Positions 48,401 to 60,000 of a DNA stretch of 64,000 nt are shown here, one piece after another (within the stretch, counting starts at the first letter, position 1; the number at the start of each line of letters is the position of its first letter). The DNA is taken from positions 5,653,491-5,717,490 of the forward strand of contig CM072905.1 of the NCBI GenBank assembly GCA_037013685.1, read 5' to 3'. The translations under genes were made by a program, and so were the position numbers. The notes beneath the pieces were generated by a model. The model saw only the letters and a program-made list of their open reading frames with translations. It ran no database searches and was not told where the DNA came from. The DNA comes from Acridotheres tristis (lineage: Eukaryota > Chordata > Aves > Passeriformes > Sturnidae).

Positions 48401-50412
48401 CCTTCTAGCTCCAGAAACAAATTCACAGAATCACTAATTTTATACACAACAAAGGTCAAAGTGTGCACTTAAGTCCAACTGAAGTGGAAAGGTCTGCCTT
48501 TACCTTCAAAATCCCTCTTGGCAGAGACTCTGAGCTCGTTATGAAATTGCCAGTCCTGCGTAGCAGATCATCATCTTCATCACTGTCACCTCATTAAACC
48601 AAAGCACATGGAAACAGCTAATTGCACAAACACCCACAGCAAAATCAACACATTCCTCACTGAAACAAATTAAATTAAAGCACACTGCAGGAACAAAGCT
48701 AACATATCCAGCATATTATCACACTACTGAAACTGAGAAGACATCAAAAGTAATTATCTTCTAGCAAGCTGAACTAGGAATTACAGAAACACTTATCAGA
48801 ACAGTACTGGATGTATTTACTATCACTCGAAGTCCTTTTGGATTTCTTCCTGTTTTCTAGATCAGCCCAGGCAGGAACTCCTCCCATGGCTTGCTGAAAC
48901 CTTATGAGAAAAGAGGAAGAGAAAAAAACCGTAACTTTTGTGAGACAGTAATTTCTTTCTATGAGTTAAGTACTTAGAAGAAGCACAGTCAGAATTTGCA
49001 GGATTACTTGCACTTAGAACACAATGCAAGCTTTTAATTCTTTCAAAAAATCTTTAAGATTTCACTGTTTCTTATATACACCCTAGAAGACAAATTAGCT
49101 TGGGCACTTTGATACAAGTATTAAACAAGTTAGTCTAGACAATGCTAATGCATATTTTATTTTCTATTCCTAGTATTATTTGTGATTTAAAAATACTACA
49201 AACACTGCAGGAAGTACTGGCTTTGAAGAAGCCACATGAACACGAGTGGATAAAGAGCAAAGTGGCTTTGAATGTCAGAAAAATGTATTTTAGCTCACAA
49301 AACTGTTGGGTTGGATGGGAGATCAACCCTCTAGAGATCACCCAGTCCAACCCCCTCACCAAAGCAGGGTCACCTGGAGCAGGTGACACAGGAACATGTC
49401 CAGGTGCATTTTGAATATCTCCAGAGGGAGACTCCACAACCTCCCAGGGCAGCTGTTCCAGTGCTCTGTCACCCTTCAGGGAAAGAAATTCTTCTCCATG
49501 TTGAAATGGAACTTTTTGTGTTTTAGTTTATGGTCACTGCCCCTCATCCTGTTCTGGGTGCCACTGAAAAGTCTGGCACCATATTCCTGGCACCCATCTT
49601 AGAGATCAGTGATCTCATTTCAATATAGTCAGCCACAGAAACATTAGTGAAACTCACTGTTCCTCAAGTCTCTTCTTTAGTTTTTTCTTAGTAAGCGTTG
49701 TCTCGGCATCACTCTTCATGAAATCTTTCCTGTACTTATGGGTCATATCAACACTAGAGGAGAAAAACACACAGAACGCAAAGATCGTTCAAACCAAAGC
49801 CACTTACCAAGTGTGACACGTAATTCCCATCACCCAAGCTGAACTTACTCTTCCTCAGCTTCATCATCCTCATCCACCCATGCCGGCTTTTTGGGCAGTA
49901 AGTCACCTTTCGCTTCATTTTCCACCTCCGAGTCGCTGGACTCTTCTTGGAGGTCTTTCCCCTCTGCAGCAGTGACCTGAAAACAACCAAAGGGGCCGTG
50001 GGACCGGGGACACGGCTCGGGGCCCGGGGAGCGATCGGGAGGGGCCGCACCGAGCGCCGCCCGGGGCCGCCGCTGGCGGGCCAGGCAGGGCCCGAGCCTG
50101 CATGTACCGTACCCTTCGGGGCCCGGCGAGCCGCCGCAGCAGATCATCCTCCTCCACGTTGAGGCTGTCGCCGAATACCAGCTCCTCCAGCTCCCGCTCG
50201 GCGCCCGACGCGCAGCTCAGCACCTTCAGGTGGCGGGCGCGCCGCGCCGCCTCGGCGGCCGCCGTCTGATTCGCCACGGCCAGCTTTGCCCTCCGCTTGG
50301 GTTTCGTCATTTTGGCCACTTTGGTCGCTTTAGACACTTTCTTCGCCGCCTTCATTCTGGGCGCTTTTGCAGCTCCCCGCTCCCGCCCCGCGGCCGCCGC
50401 CGGAGCCCTCAT
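42487..50412 (-). CDS. UTP18: UTP18, U3 snoRNA-associated WD40 protein (complete)
   Basis: Thirteen coding exons on the minus strand, listed as plus coordinates: 50113-50412, 49849-49976, 49658-49753, 48821-48900, 48504-48589, 47803-47928, 46730-46904, 46304-46404, 45461-45551, 45021-45144, 43937-44111, 43097-43239 and 42487-42511. All introns are GT-AG and the phases close: 1,650 nt, 549 residues (human about 556). The N-terminus is basic (MRAPAAAAGRERG, many Lys/Ala), followed by the conserved ELVFGD and DSEVENEAKGD acidic motifs. WD40 repeats start near residue 231 (FHPSAQVVMTAGHDRSVSLF, FFVYDMLAG, FELSPDGSF, EVFIWDV, FNPTTEILAVAS, MDFSPRSGYF). The end is LKHYSSF. UTP18 is a nucleolar UTPB subunit of the small-subunit processome and is needed for 18S rRNA maturation; it also recruits the exosome through MTR4. 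I chose the ATG at 50,412 because it gives the family-like start. The frame stays open upstream, and MKAAKK at residue 20 is an alternative start. Confidence 0.96.
43580..43721 (-). mobile_element. CR1 LINE 3' fragment in UTP18 intron 11
   Basis: The plus strand reads as reverse-complement CR1 3' end: AATCACAGA, then 'ttggaaaggaactt', 'ccccctgccatgggctggg', 'accttccacgagaccagg' and 'ctccaagccctgtccaacct'. It is a 140-bp truncated copy lying between exons 11 and 12, in the sense direction of UTP18 transcription. Confidence 0.9.
44510..44529. repeat. (AT)n microsatellite in UTP18 intron 10
   Basis: About ten uninterrupted AT dinucleotides lie in the intron between exons 10 and 11. The rest of that intron (44,112-45,020) shows nothing recognisable. 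Confidence 0.9.
49303..49603 (-). mobile_element. CR1 LINE 3' fragment in UTP18 intron 3
   Basis: The plus strand reads as the reverse complement of the CR1 3' region: 'tcacccagtccaaccccctc', 'tttgaatatctccagaggga', 'cctcccagggcagctgttcc', then 'tcagggaaagaaattcttct' and 'tggtcactgcccctcatcct'. At about 300 bp it makes up much of the intron between exons 3 and 4. It is in the same orientation as UTP18. Confidence 0.95.
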
Positions 50413-50430
50413 CGCGCACCGGAACCGGAA

Positions 50431-50455
50431 CACGTGCACGGGGAGGGTGACGTCA
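50431..50455 (+). promoter_or_regulatory. E-box and consensus CRE next to UTP18 start
   Basis: CACGTG at 50,431-50,436 is followed 11 bp later by the full palindromic CRE, TGACGTCA, at 50,448-50,455. Both lie within 45 bp of the UTP18 ATG. CREB/ATF and MYC/MAX or USF are the usual binders of these words; occupancy is inference. Confidence 0.6.
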
Positions 50456-50550
50456 TCCCGCCTGGTCCCGCCCCCGCCCGCGATAGGCTGATGCCCCCGC
50501 CCCGCCCCCGCCCCATGTGACCGAGCCCCCGCCCCCGGCGGTGACCCGTG

Positions 50551-50560
50551 GTCACGTGAC
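50551..50560. promoter_or_regulatory. Palindromic CLEAR/USF E-box GTCACGTGAC
   Basis: GTCACGTGAC is a perfect 10-bp palindrome and equals the preferred USF and TFEB/TFE3 (CLEAR) sequence, and it also fits MYC/MAX. A third E-box, CACGTG followed by AC, sits 52 bp further on at 50,610-50,615. Confidence 0.55.
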
Positions 50561-50889
50561 TCCTTTCTTCTCCTCCCTTTGCTCCCACGCCCCCGCCCAT
50601 CCCGAGTTCCACGTGACGCGGCCACAGCCAGGCCGCTCCATTACGAGCCCGCGGGGGGGAATCCTCGACCTGTGAGGCAACGCGCATCCCTCACCGGCTG
50701 CTCATCGGCCGCTCACCGGGACATCCTCTGCGCGCCGTCACTTGCTGCCGGATACGGCTGCTCTTATCCTTCCTTGGTCCCCGCCTCGGTGCGCAGCGCC
50801 CACCCCCGGTAATGAATGATTTCGTCCAGAGTGGGGGGGACACGGCAGTGGGGCCGCCCCGCGCAGCCCGAGCCCGGCGGGGGCGTGTC

Positions 50890-50901
50890 TGCGCCTGCGC
50901 A
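50890..50901 (+). promoter_or_regulatory. NRF1-type site upstream of MBTD1
   Basis: TGCGCCTGCGCA matches the palindromic NRF1 consensus (YGCGCAYGCGCR) except at the centre. NRF1 sites are typical of TATA-less divergent CpG promoters. It lies about 200 bp upstream of the MBTD1 ATG. Confidence 0.5.
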
Positions 50902-51082
50902 GCCGTGCGCCCGTGTTGTTGATGTCCCGGCGGCCGCAGTCGGTCCCGGTCGCTCCCCGGCGCTCGGAGCGGCTGAACTGCCCGGGCCGCCCCCGCCCCG
51001 CCGGGCTCAGCCCCGACCGGGGCCACCCGCAGCGCCCGAGCCCCTGCGGCGAGCGCGCAGAGGCAGCAGGCAGCTCCTGCCC

Positions 51083-51094
51083 ATGAGGGCCTGA
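51083..51094 (+). CDS. Four-codon uORF overlapping MBTD1 start (TGATG)
   Basis: ATG AGG GCC TGA encodes Met-Arg-Ala and stops. The last base of its TGA is the A of the MBTD1 ATG at 51,094, forming TGATG. Ribosomes that initiate here could terminate and reinitiate at the overlapping ATG or at the later in-frame ATG in exon 2. The overlap is seen directly; a regulatory role is inference. Confidence 0.45.
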   Translation: MRA

Positions 51095-54000
51095 TGGAAA
51101 ACACAAAGGAACTGGTGAGTACCGGAGCCCGCGGGAGGCGCGGCCCCGCGGAAGCCCCAGCGCCTGAGGCGGGGAGCGGCGTGGGCTGAGCCGTGGGCGG
51201 GAGCTGAGCGACCCCCGGTGCCCGTGCGGGGGGAGGCGGCCCCGCGGTGTGTGGGAGGGAGCCGGGGACACCCCCGGGTGTTGCGGGGGCGGCCCCGCGG
51301 GGTGCGGGGGGTTGTGCCCGCCCGGGGCGGGGGCTCCGGGGGCCGGGCCGGCGCTGCTGCTCGGGGAGGGTCCTGGGGAGCCGCGGGGGGGCCTGGCCGG
51401 GACACGTGGGGGAGGCACGGCCGGACCCCTTTGTTGCGGCCCGGCTGTGCGGGGTCGGGTTTTGTCCTTCCTCCCTCTTCCCTCCTGCCTCGGAGAAAAG
51501 TTTGAGCTTCTCGCGGGATCCGCTTCTCCCCCTGCTCCGCTGTAGTGCGGGGTTTCAGTAACTTCCTCCTCTAGTTCCAGCCTTTAAAGTTCACTTTTCC
51601 AGAGTTCTCATGTTAAGTGCTGGAGAGTTTTCTTTAATGTCAGCGCTTCAAAAGTTTTGGATTCTTTGCGGCCACTTCCCGTGCAATTTTTATGACTTCT
51701 GATATTGTGACTTTGTTCCCTCTGTAAGGAGTAGTAAACTTGTGAAACCAGTTTCACTTTCAGGTTGTTGCTGGAAATGTTTGAAAGTGTAGCAATTTCT
51801 GCCCTGCGTGGCTTTGAAAATTAAAAGTCCTACTACAAAGCATATGCTGATGATGGTAAAAATCTCTGTGTGAAAAAGCAATTTATTTTAAAATGTAGCT
51901 GGCAACTGTTGTGATTTTTCAAATCTAAGCCTAGTCAAAACTAAAAGCTGCAGGGCAATCTCTTGTATTTTAATTGAAAAATTATTTTGTAAGCTTGAGG
52001 ACCTGCATTTACGTATTTATTGTATTCAACAGTTTGATTTTGACTTAAAAGGAATGAAATAAGGCTATGAGAGTCTGATCTGGAGCCTTTAATGAGAACT
52101 AAAGCAATGTACTCGCTTAAGAAGGCAATAAAACTTGGCAGGTCTTTTGTCTTTACTCATTTCTTCAGCCTAGGCAGCGTTTTGAGAAAGTGTGTAATGT
52201 AGGCTGTAGGAAACTCTGCAGAGGGATCTTGTCTCCCAGGAATAGCTCAGGTATTGTTCTTGAGAACATGTGGGCTTGTGCACGTGCAGAAAGATTGCAA
52301 ACTGGAAGAATTCTCTTCATTGTTCCCTAAGGAGTGAGCTGCCTCTGGCAGCAGTGGTAACATGCACAAAAGTTCCCTCTCATTGGCTTTTCATTTCTCT
52401 TACCTTCTAAAATTTGATTTAATTTTGCAAGGCTTTTCATATCTTCTGAAAACCACTACTGCATTCCTTCATTTCTCAGGTAAGTTGGTGCACTCTGGGC
52501 ATGTGGGATTATTTGCTGAACCTGGCTCTGAGCACGTGGAATGAATTCAAGTGTTGAAGACTTTGGTTTTGGGTTGGTGGTGGTTTTGGGGTTTTTTACA
52601 TTTAAATTTGTTATTTTGAGTTCTTGGTTTTTTGTTTGTTTGTTTTAATGGTAACACAGTGTTTAAAGTGAAATATTTGCCTCTTCCAGATACTCCTGTA
52701 AGGGCTTTGTAGAAACATAATGGAGTTTGTAAAAGATTTTTAGTTTTTATCAAAACTCAGATATTTCACATATTAATCATCACACCCCCCCTCCAAAATT
52801 TCCTGCTAATGTGATATATTTTTTTATGAAAGAGTCTCCCCTCTTGTGTGAAACCCCCTGGGGAAGAGGCTATGGACAAAACCATTGGCAAACAGCAGAA
52901 ACTGGCTTCAGACAAAATGCTGTCATACATAGCAAATGAAGAGACAGGAAAAAACATTTCTGTAATTTTCCAGCAGAGATTTTACTTATAATAAGAGTGG
53001 AAGGCACATTTCCAGATAGAGGTGAGTTGCTTATATAAAAAAAGTAAGTTTGGTTGGTTCTGATTTCCAAGAATCCCAAGATGTTTAGCTTTGGGGGTTT
53101 TTGTTTGTTTGTTTTTAATGAAAGCTGAAAGTGTGTTTTCTTTAAATTGGTACCATGTTTGAATTTTCTTTTTTGGTCATGTTCTGAGGCACAATTAGGC
53201 TTCAGTTCCACAGGAACAAGCTACTATGCTACTGTAAATTATTTTGGCCAACTTGCATTCAGAAGAGTTGTAATAAATTAGTTCTATTGTAGCATTTCCT
53301 TAACATTTAGAGCTGAAACAAAGTTTGTAGCATAAAGAACCAATGAACTTTTGAAAACAAAACCATCACATTTAAATCTAACTTGGAAATACCCTTGGAT
53401 CCATTAAGGATATGCAATTAAAGTAGATCTGTCTAATGACAGACCCTTGGCTTGAAGGTTGTGGTGACCTCATTGTTGACCTTGGCCTCAGATCCCATCT
53501 GTCCATAGTTCTGTCCTGTTTGGGGGGATTGGAGCTGAATATAGGAAGTGATGCCCCTGTTCAAGTGCTGGTGTACCTTTGCTGAGCCACAGCTCTTGAA
53601 CTCCAAGCTCCAAACTGCTGCCATCCTGAATTCAAGCCCTAAACTGAATTCAAAAGTAACAACAACCATTTGGAGTGGCTTGAAACCTTTCTGTGACTGT
53701 TTTGGATCATCCTCCTGTGGCCAGCTGCACTTACCTGGGGGCAGGAGGCTTGGTTACATAATAACGGGGTGTTTTCCTTGCAAGATTTTACCTTCAAAAG
53801 TCTTTTGCATTAATTTTGCCAGTGCTTGAGCACAGTCTTCATCAGGACACTAAAGCCATTCCCTGAGTATTTGATGTCTAAATAACATGAAATGTTTTTT
53901 TTCCATGAATTTCTCACCCTTTTTACCCACTTTTTTGTGTTGTAAGAGTAGTTACTACACTGCAAGTATGTATGCTATAATATGTTGATCAAATTCAGTG

Positions 54001-57000
54001 TGTGCATGTATATACATATATAAAAGTGTATGTTGAGTGAGAAACTGGTTATTTTCTTATTTGTTTAGAGTTGCCTTCCTGCTCTCAGGGAAACCAATTT
54101 CCTTAACTATATTCTTTTTCATACCATTTGCCTTATGTAATGCTTAATTAAGAGTATTTCTTAAAAATACTCTTGTCAAGTATTCGCAGGGAGGAGGGGA
54201 AGAACAGGAAAGTGGGAAGTTGGGCAGAATAAGAAAGCAGTTCTTAAGAGTTCCTTTCTCCACCCATCCCTTCAAAAAAGAAAAGTATGCAAGAAACCCC
54301 CCGAGCAAATAGTACAGGGTAATTTGCCAGTGCTGCTCACACTACATTTCACAGTGCTCTGACTGAAAAACTCTGTTGAGGAACCAGTAATCTTATTAGG
54401 AAAATAAGCCTTAGCTAGAATGCCTGAAAGTTTGTCTTGTTCTTTTGTTTGTGCATTACTTCTGCTTAATGTACAGATAGACTCTATTAGTGGAGCAGTT
54501 ACTCAAGCTGCTGCTCTTTTGGCACTAACCAGCTGCCAGGTTCTGTTTTATAGCAAACCAGGCTCCTGCTGCAAGCACTTTCTGTGGATAGACAGGAGGC
54601 TGTTCCCTGTTTTGTTAGAAGTTGAACACTGATCAGGCTGAGTTTTGAGGAAAAGACAATATCCTCAGAATTATTTTGATGCTAAGTCCAGCTTTGAAGA
54701 GTAGGAAACTGGTTTGCTGTTGATTTGAGGGTTGTTTTTTTTATTTTATACACCTGTTTTTGAATCCAGGACCCTGCAGCTGCTGTGGGGAGAGGCTGGT
54801 TCAGACAGACAAGGTGTTGCTGTTGTCTGTGGAGCCTAAAAGGACTCGTCAAGAATTGCTTGTCCTTCACATGCCTAGAAATGACTTCCAGCATTGCTTG
54901 TTCCATCACCTCACCAGGGATGAGATGAGGCTCTTTGACCTGTCATGTCCTGGGTTCTCCTTTTCCAAAGATAGGAAGGGTAACAGCAAAGGGACAGAAT
55001 GTGTGCACAAGGTAGATGGTTCCCATTTCCTGGTATCTCTGATGAAGCTCAGCATAATGTGTATTAGAGGCCACCAGCACTTCAGGAGCTGTTGATGAGA
55101 TGGTTGAGAGCTTCTGGAAAAAGATTGAGGCCCTAGAAAATCAGAAAGGGGAAAATTTTGTACTTAATTTTCAGAAGAAAAAGGTGAAACCAGTTAGCAA
55201 GAACTCAGCAGGAACTGCAGGCTACTGCTGTACCAAAGCCACTGCTGTATTTTGTTTATAATTCTGTTTGTCCTTTTTGTAAGGATGTATCTTTGACCTT
55301 TGAAGTCAGAGCAGTGCTCCAACTTTTTTCACTTCCAGATGTTAGAGCTCCTTTTTTGTTCATCTGAATTCTGCAGGAAGGATTATTGAAACTTCCTCAT
55401 GTTCACTTATGTCTACAAATGCCGTGTTCAACATGGGTTAAAAAGAACCTCTCTGGTGTTTATTATCAAAATAGAAGTGTTTTAATCTGCTCTAACAAAA
55501 TTCCAGCATAGATATTTGTATATACATCTTACCTAACTTTCACCTACTTTTGTGTACAAACTATTTTGTTGTTTTCTTTTTTTTTCTGCAAACTCTGCCT
55601 TTTTGAAATCTCACAAAATGTTTTGAGTAGTTTCCCCAATTGCAATTCAGATAATAACTACAAATTAACATTAAGAACTTCCTGCATGAATTATCTGGCA
55701 AATGTGGTCATCTGGCAAAAGCTGGGCTACAAATGTTTTACAAAAGCTACAGTATTATTTTAAAATGGTAAGCAAAGCTGCTGATTTGACTTGCAGATTT
55801 GATGTTCAGTAATTTCGAATTAGAACAATTTGGCTGAATATTAAGTAAATGGAAAGGTGATACATGAGATTTGTTTTGACAGTGTAGTTGAACTCAAAAA
55901 CTTGATGATTGCTACTTTTTGAAATGGTATAATGCTGAAGAACGATTTTTCCTAATTGAGCACCCAACTTTCCATTTACAAAGAGAAACTGTTTTCCTTC
56001 CCATCTGTGGATATTTTGGCAAAGAGAGCATAGCAGTAATATTGAGGTTCTAAATGGAAGTGATGCAAAGGAGCAACAAAAAGAGCCAGGTGCACTGCTG
56101 TGGTGTTCACCTGGCCCTGTGCTTCAGCTTCTGATCCTTCACCTTCCCCCAGCTCCCAGTTCTTCTTCCACCTTCCCTGGCAGTGGGAGCAGAGCTGGCA
56201 TGGGGAGCTGGAGGGACTGGGAATGGGCTGCACTTCAGTTCCTTCTGAGCAGCAACAGCATTTCAGGCCTCTGCCAGCAGAGCACTGAGCAAAGTTACCA
56301 CCCTACACGTCCAGGGTTCATCCTGGCACTGGCTGGTACTGCAGCCTCCACAAGAGGGCTGAAGATACAGAATCACACCTGGGTAGGGGATGAGGCCCCA
56401 GTCTCAGTGAAATCACACCAGCTGACTGAGAGGATGGGGGCATGAAGAGGGAGATCCCCCTTGGGCTCTGAAACACCACAAGTATGTGTCCATAAAACCC
56501 TCTAAGCATCACAGTGCTCTGGGAGTACTCTGGGAATGGTTCATATGGAATCACACTTTATATCTTAGCAGAGACTGTGGTCAAGAGAACTTAAATAGTG
56601 TGAGATACCGAGGAGCTCCTGGAATCTTGAGCAAGATGATGAGTTTTCATCTTCTGCTCTGAAAATTGCTGCCGGTGTTGGCAGGACACTGTATCCATGG
56701 CAACATTGCATTCAGCTTCTGCCTTAAGCTGCACACACGTGCACACACAAACAAGTCCCTGCTCATGGATGTTCATGGCACAAGGGACAGGTGACACAGC
56801 ATGGGTGACACTGCTGCCAGCACGGGCCAGCTCTGGGCTTTGTGTGCCATGGCTCAGTGTTTCCTCTAACAGCCCCTGGGCACCCTGATTGCTGGTTTCA
56901 GTGCCTTGAGGAAGTTGTCAGGTTATGCCCTATTCTAAATTTGATTTGGTTTTAATACAATTTTAATTTTTTTGGCTGAGAAGTATATTCATAATTAACA

Positions 57001-60000
57001 TTACACTGACTTTTTTTGTTGTTTTGTTTCAGAACTACTGTAAGTGTGTTAAAAGTGTTTGCCTTATTGCATAACCTTTTGTGCTTACTGGCATTTTGGG
57101 GAATAGTTTTTTTTTAATAATTGCATGCTAGGATTGGGTCAGCATGGAAATCAGTTTTTCTTTGTACCTACTAGGAAATTCTTCCATAATAGGATTTATT
57201 TAGGTTGCAAAGCAGAATATAATATAATATAATAAAGGGATAGCATGGCAGAAAAGGCTTGAATGAGATCTAAAAAAAAAAGATATTCAGGCATATGCTC
57301 AAGGAAAGGGATTTGGGGAATTGTGACAAAATCTTGAAGCTATGAATTCAAATGCAATTTAGGAAGGAAAAGCCCAATCACATTGCTTTTCTGCCTACAC
57401 TGACTTTTATATAAAATTAGCTCTTGGAAAAGGAAGTTGAGCCAAAGACTTTCTTAATTTTTCTTCTGTTTTCCTATCTGTACTTCATTCCCCTAACTTG
57501 TGCTTTTATTGTCGAATTTCTTAGTTTTCTCTTTGTTATTTCCTCTCAAACTTAGTAGATACTGTTTAAGATTATGGAAAGAATATGAAACATAATTGTT
57601 TTTTTTTTTTAGCTTAATGAGGGCAGCTCACAAAGGAGTAGCCTTGTTTCAATAGAGCTGTGTAAGATATTAATAAAATGAAGATTATCACTGTATCAAA
57701 ATGCATGTGATGGATGTGCCTCAGAAAAAGTACATTAGTTCATCTCTTGCTTCTTTAATGTCTTTGCTGGAAATTGCTTAACTCTCATGCCTTCTTCAAA
57801 ATTGTGTGGCTTTATCCTACTTCAGACTTTTTGAAACTATTATGTATGTTTTTTGTATATGACAGTGGCAAATTAGTCACCTTTCTCTCTTTCAGCATTT
57901 GTACAGACCCCATTGCCATAGTAACTGAGCTCTTCATAATGGTTAATGTATTAATCCTCAGAACAGCCCTGTGAGCTGAGAGGTGTTCCTGCTTCACACA
58001 GGAGTCACGGATTCATAGGGGAGCTGAGTGATTTATGGATAACCCCACAAGCCAATGGGAGCAGAGAGCTTCTCATTCCTGTTCCTGTGGTACAAGTGCC
58101 CTCTTGATTGAACTGTCTTTTCTCTGCCCAGCTTTCTCAAATGAATGAATTTTAGTGGAATTGGCTGCAGCCATCTGGAATGTGCTCATTTGCATATAAG
58201 ATCCGTGTGGCTGTCAGTGTTCAGCACATCAGGCTTAATGAACTTTAAAGAGATCAAGGAAATTAAATGTATGGATGGCTCCTGTGTATTCTCAGTGGAT
58301 CATGAGATAGATTTTTTTTTTTTTCTTTCCTGTATAACACAACACCAAAAATTGGCCAGTTTTGATTATACCAATGCTCATGTAATTGGCAATACCTGGC
58401 TGATGTCTGTCCTGATACAACAGTGCCTTAAAATACCTGCTTTTGACCTGTGAAACTTTTAAAGCTTGACTTTGAATTCTCTGCATTCAGAACATTCTGC
58501 TATACTTTGGGGTTTTTTTTGTTGTTTGGTTATTTTTAATTTTTAGACAGAACATAGTTCTCGAGTGGAAAGGAAACGCCGAGACTCGTTCGGGATGTTT
58601 GACGGTTATGATAGTTGTAGTGAGGACACCAGCAGCAGCTCCAGTTCAGATGAAAGTGAGGAGGAGGTTGCCCCTTTGCCATCCAGTCTCCCAATTATCA
58701 AGAACAATGGGCAAGTTTATACTTATCCAGATGGCAAATCTGGCATGGGTAAGTATGTGCTGTGGGAGTGCAAGGAGTTGGATATTGATGGGTTTTAGCC
58801 TGTGCTGGGTTGTGAGGGTCCCAACCCAAATGTTGGTCCCAATTGAAAAGGAACCAAAGCAGCCAAAGGGTTGGGGTTGGTTGTTTTTGGGAGGGGGAAT
58901 TGTTTGGGTTCTGTTAAACTGAAATAAGAGAGGGCTTGAATCCTGCTGACAGAGAAGAAATGGTATGGGAACATCTGCCCTTTGTCAAACATGTTGTCTC
59001 TGCACATACATGTGCGTGTTTTCATTGCATTGGTTTTATTCCTGGAGCTTTCAGGACAATGTCAGTGTGTTCTGTCTATGCCAGGGCACACCTTCTCTCT
59101 GCCCTTTATGTTACATATATAACATGTTTAAATATATTTCTTCCTATACTAGGAAAACTTCATTACTGCTACTGTATATAACCTGTTAGTGTGTACCTGT
59201 TCACTCCTCCCTAGCTGTGAGCTGGAGAATACTAGGAAAATAAATTTAAAGGAGAAGATTTCTTTTCTTATCAGGGAAAAATATTTTATGTGAAATCCTA
59301 GTGATTAGTGTGGAGCTCTCTAGGCAGAATTTGGGTATTGTCTCACTGGCATTAGTTGGTCTCTGGGTCTTACTCATCATGGAATACACTGTGGGTGATG
59401 CTGTCCACCTCTGAAACAAGATTCTAGCCAGAAAGAAACATTGGTGGGCTGGGGTACTTGGGATACTCTAATTTATGAACCAAACAAGAGATCTGGTTTT
59501 ATTTTAGGTTGGAAGTATTCAATATTTAGAGGAAATCAAGATTGGCAGGCCCAGATGCAAAGCAGATGCTTCCTTGAGAACAGTGTAAAACCAAAAATCA
59601 GCTTGAGCTGATTGAGCTGGGTCATTCACTTGCACTGGGGGTGAAATTAATAGAGAGCAGAAAAAGGCACCGTTTCACCAGTGAATTTGAGGTTCTTAGT
59701 GTTTCACTGATAGTAGTGGTGGCATTTTAAATTCTTTTCCCTTGCAATTTTCTTTGGGGTCAAACACTCAGAAACTATTTGATAGTACCCCCTCCACAAC
59801 TTTCATTCATTCCTCTTCATTCTGAACCTTCACTAGCAGTTTTAACTACACTCTTTAACATTTTGGGTTGTTTTTGTCTCCTCTCATTAGCTACATGTGA
59901 GATGTGTGGCATGGTTGGTGTCCGGGACGCTTTTTACTCTAAAACCAAGCGTTTCTGCAGCGTGTCGTGCTCCAGGAGCTACTCCTCCAACTCCAAGAAG

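Larger units (their letters stand above)
50413..51093. promoter_or_regulatory. Bidirectional CpG-island promoter, UTP18 / MBTD1
   Basis: The two start codons are 681 bp apart on opposite strands, and the interval is very GC- and CpG-rich. The island spans roughly 49,980-51,450, in sharp contrast to the AT-rich flanks. GC boxes (CCCCGCCCC type) cluster at 50,465-50,530. There is no TATA box. The UTP18 side holds E-boxes and a CRE; the MBTD1 side holds an NRF1-type site. The same divergent pair occurs in human. Transcription start sites are not mapped here. Confidence 0.88.
51115..58546 (+). other. MBTD1: MBTD1 intron 1
   Basis: A 7.4-kb first intron. Its first 350 bp belong to the CpG island; the remainder is AT-rich. 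It contains a CR1 reverse-transcriptase fragment near 54.9 kb and a MIR fossil near 58.0 kb. I found no alternative coding exon. Acceptor TTTTTAG at 58,546. Confidence 0.85.

Noticed and set aside
49915..50625. Long minus frame extending UTP18 upstream and through intron 1
   Set aside because: The upstream part lies in the GC-rich promoter and has no family similarity. Exon 1 ends at a splice donor at 50,112, so the read-through into intron 1 is also not coding.
50738..51418. 226-residue minus frame rich in Pro, Arg and Gly in the CpG island
   Set aside because: GC-rich sequence lacks stop codons by chance; it overlaps the MBTD1 start and promoter.
54760..55095. 111-residue plus frame in MBTD1 intron 1
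   Set aside because: It is antisense to a CR1 reverse-transcriptase fragment.
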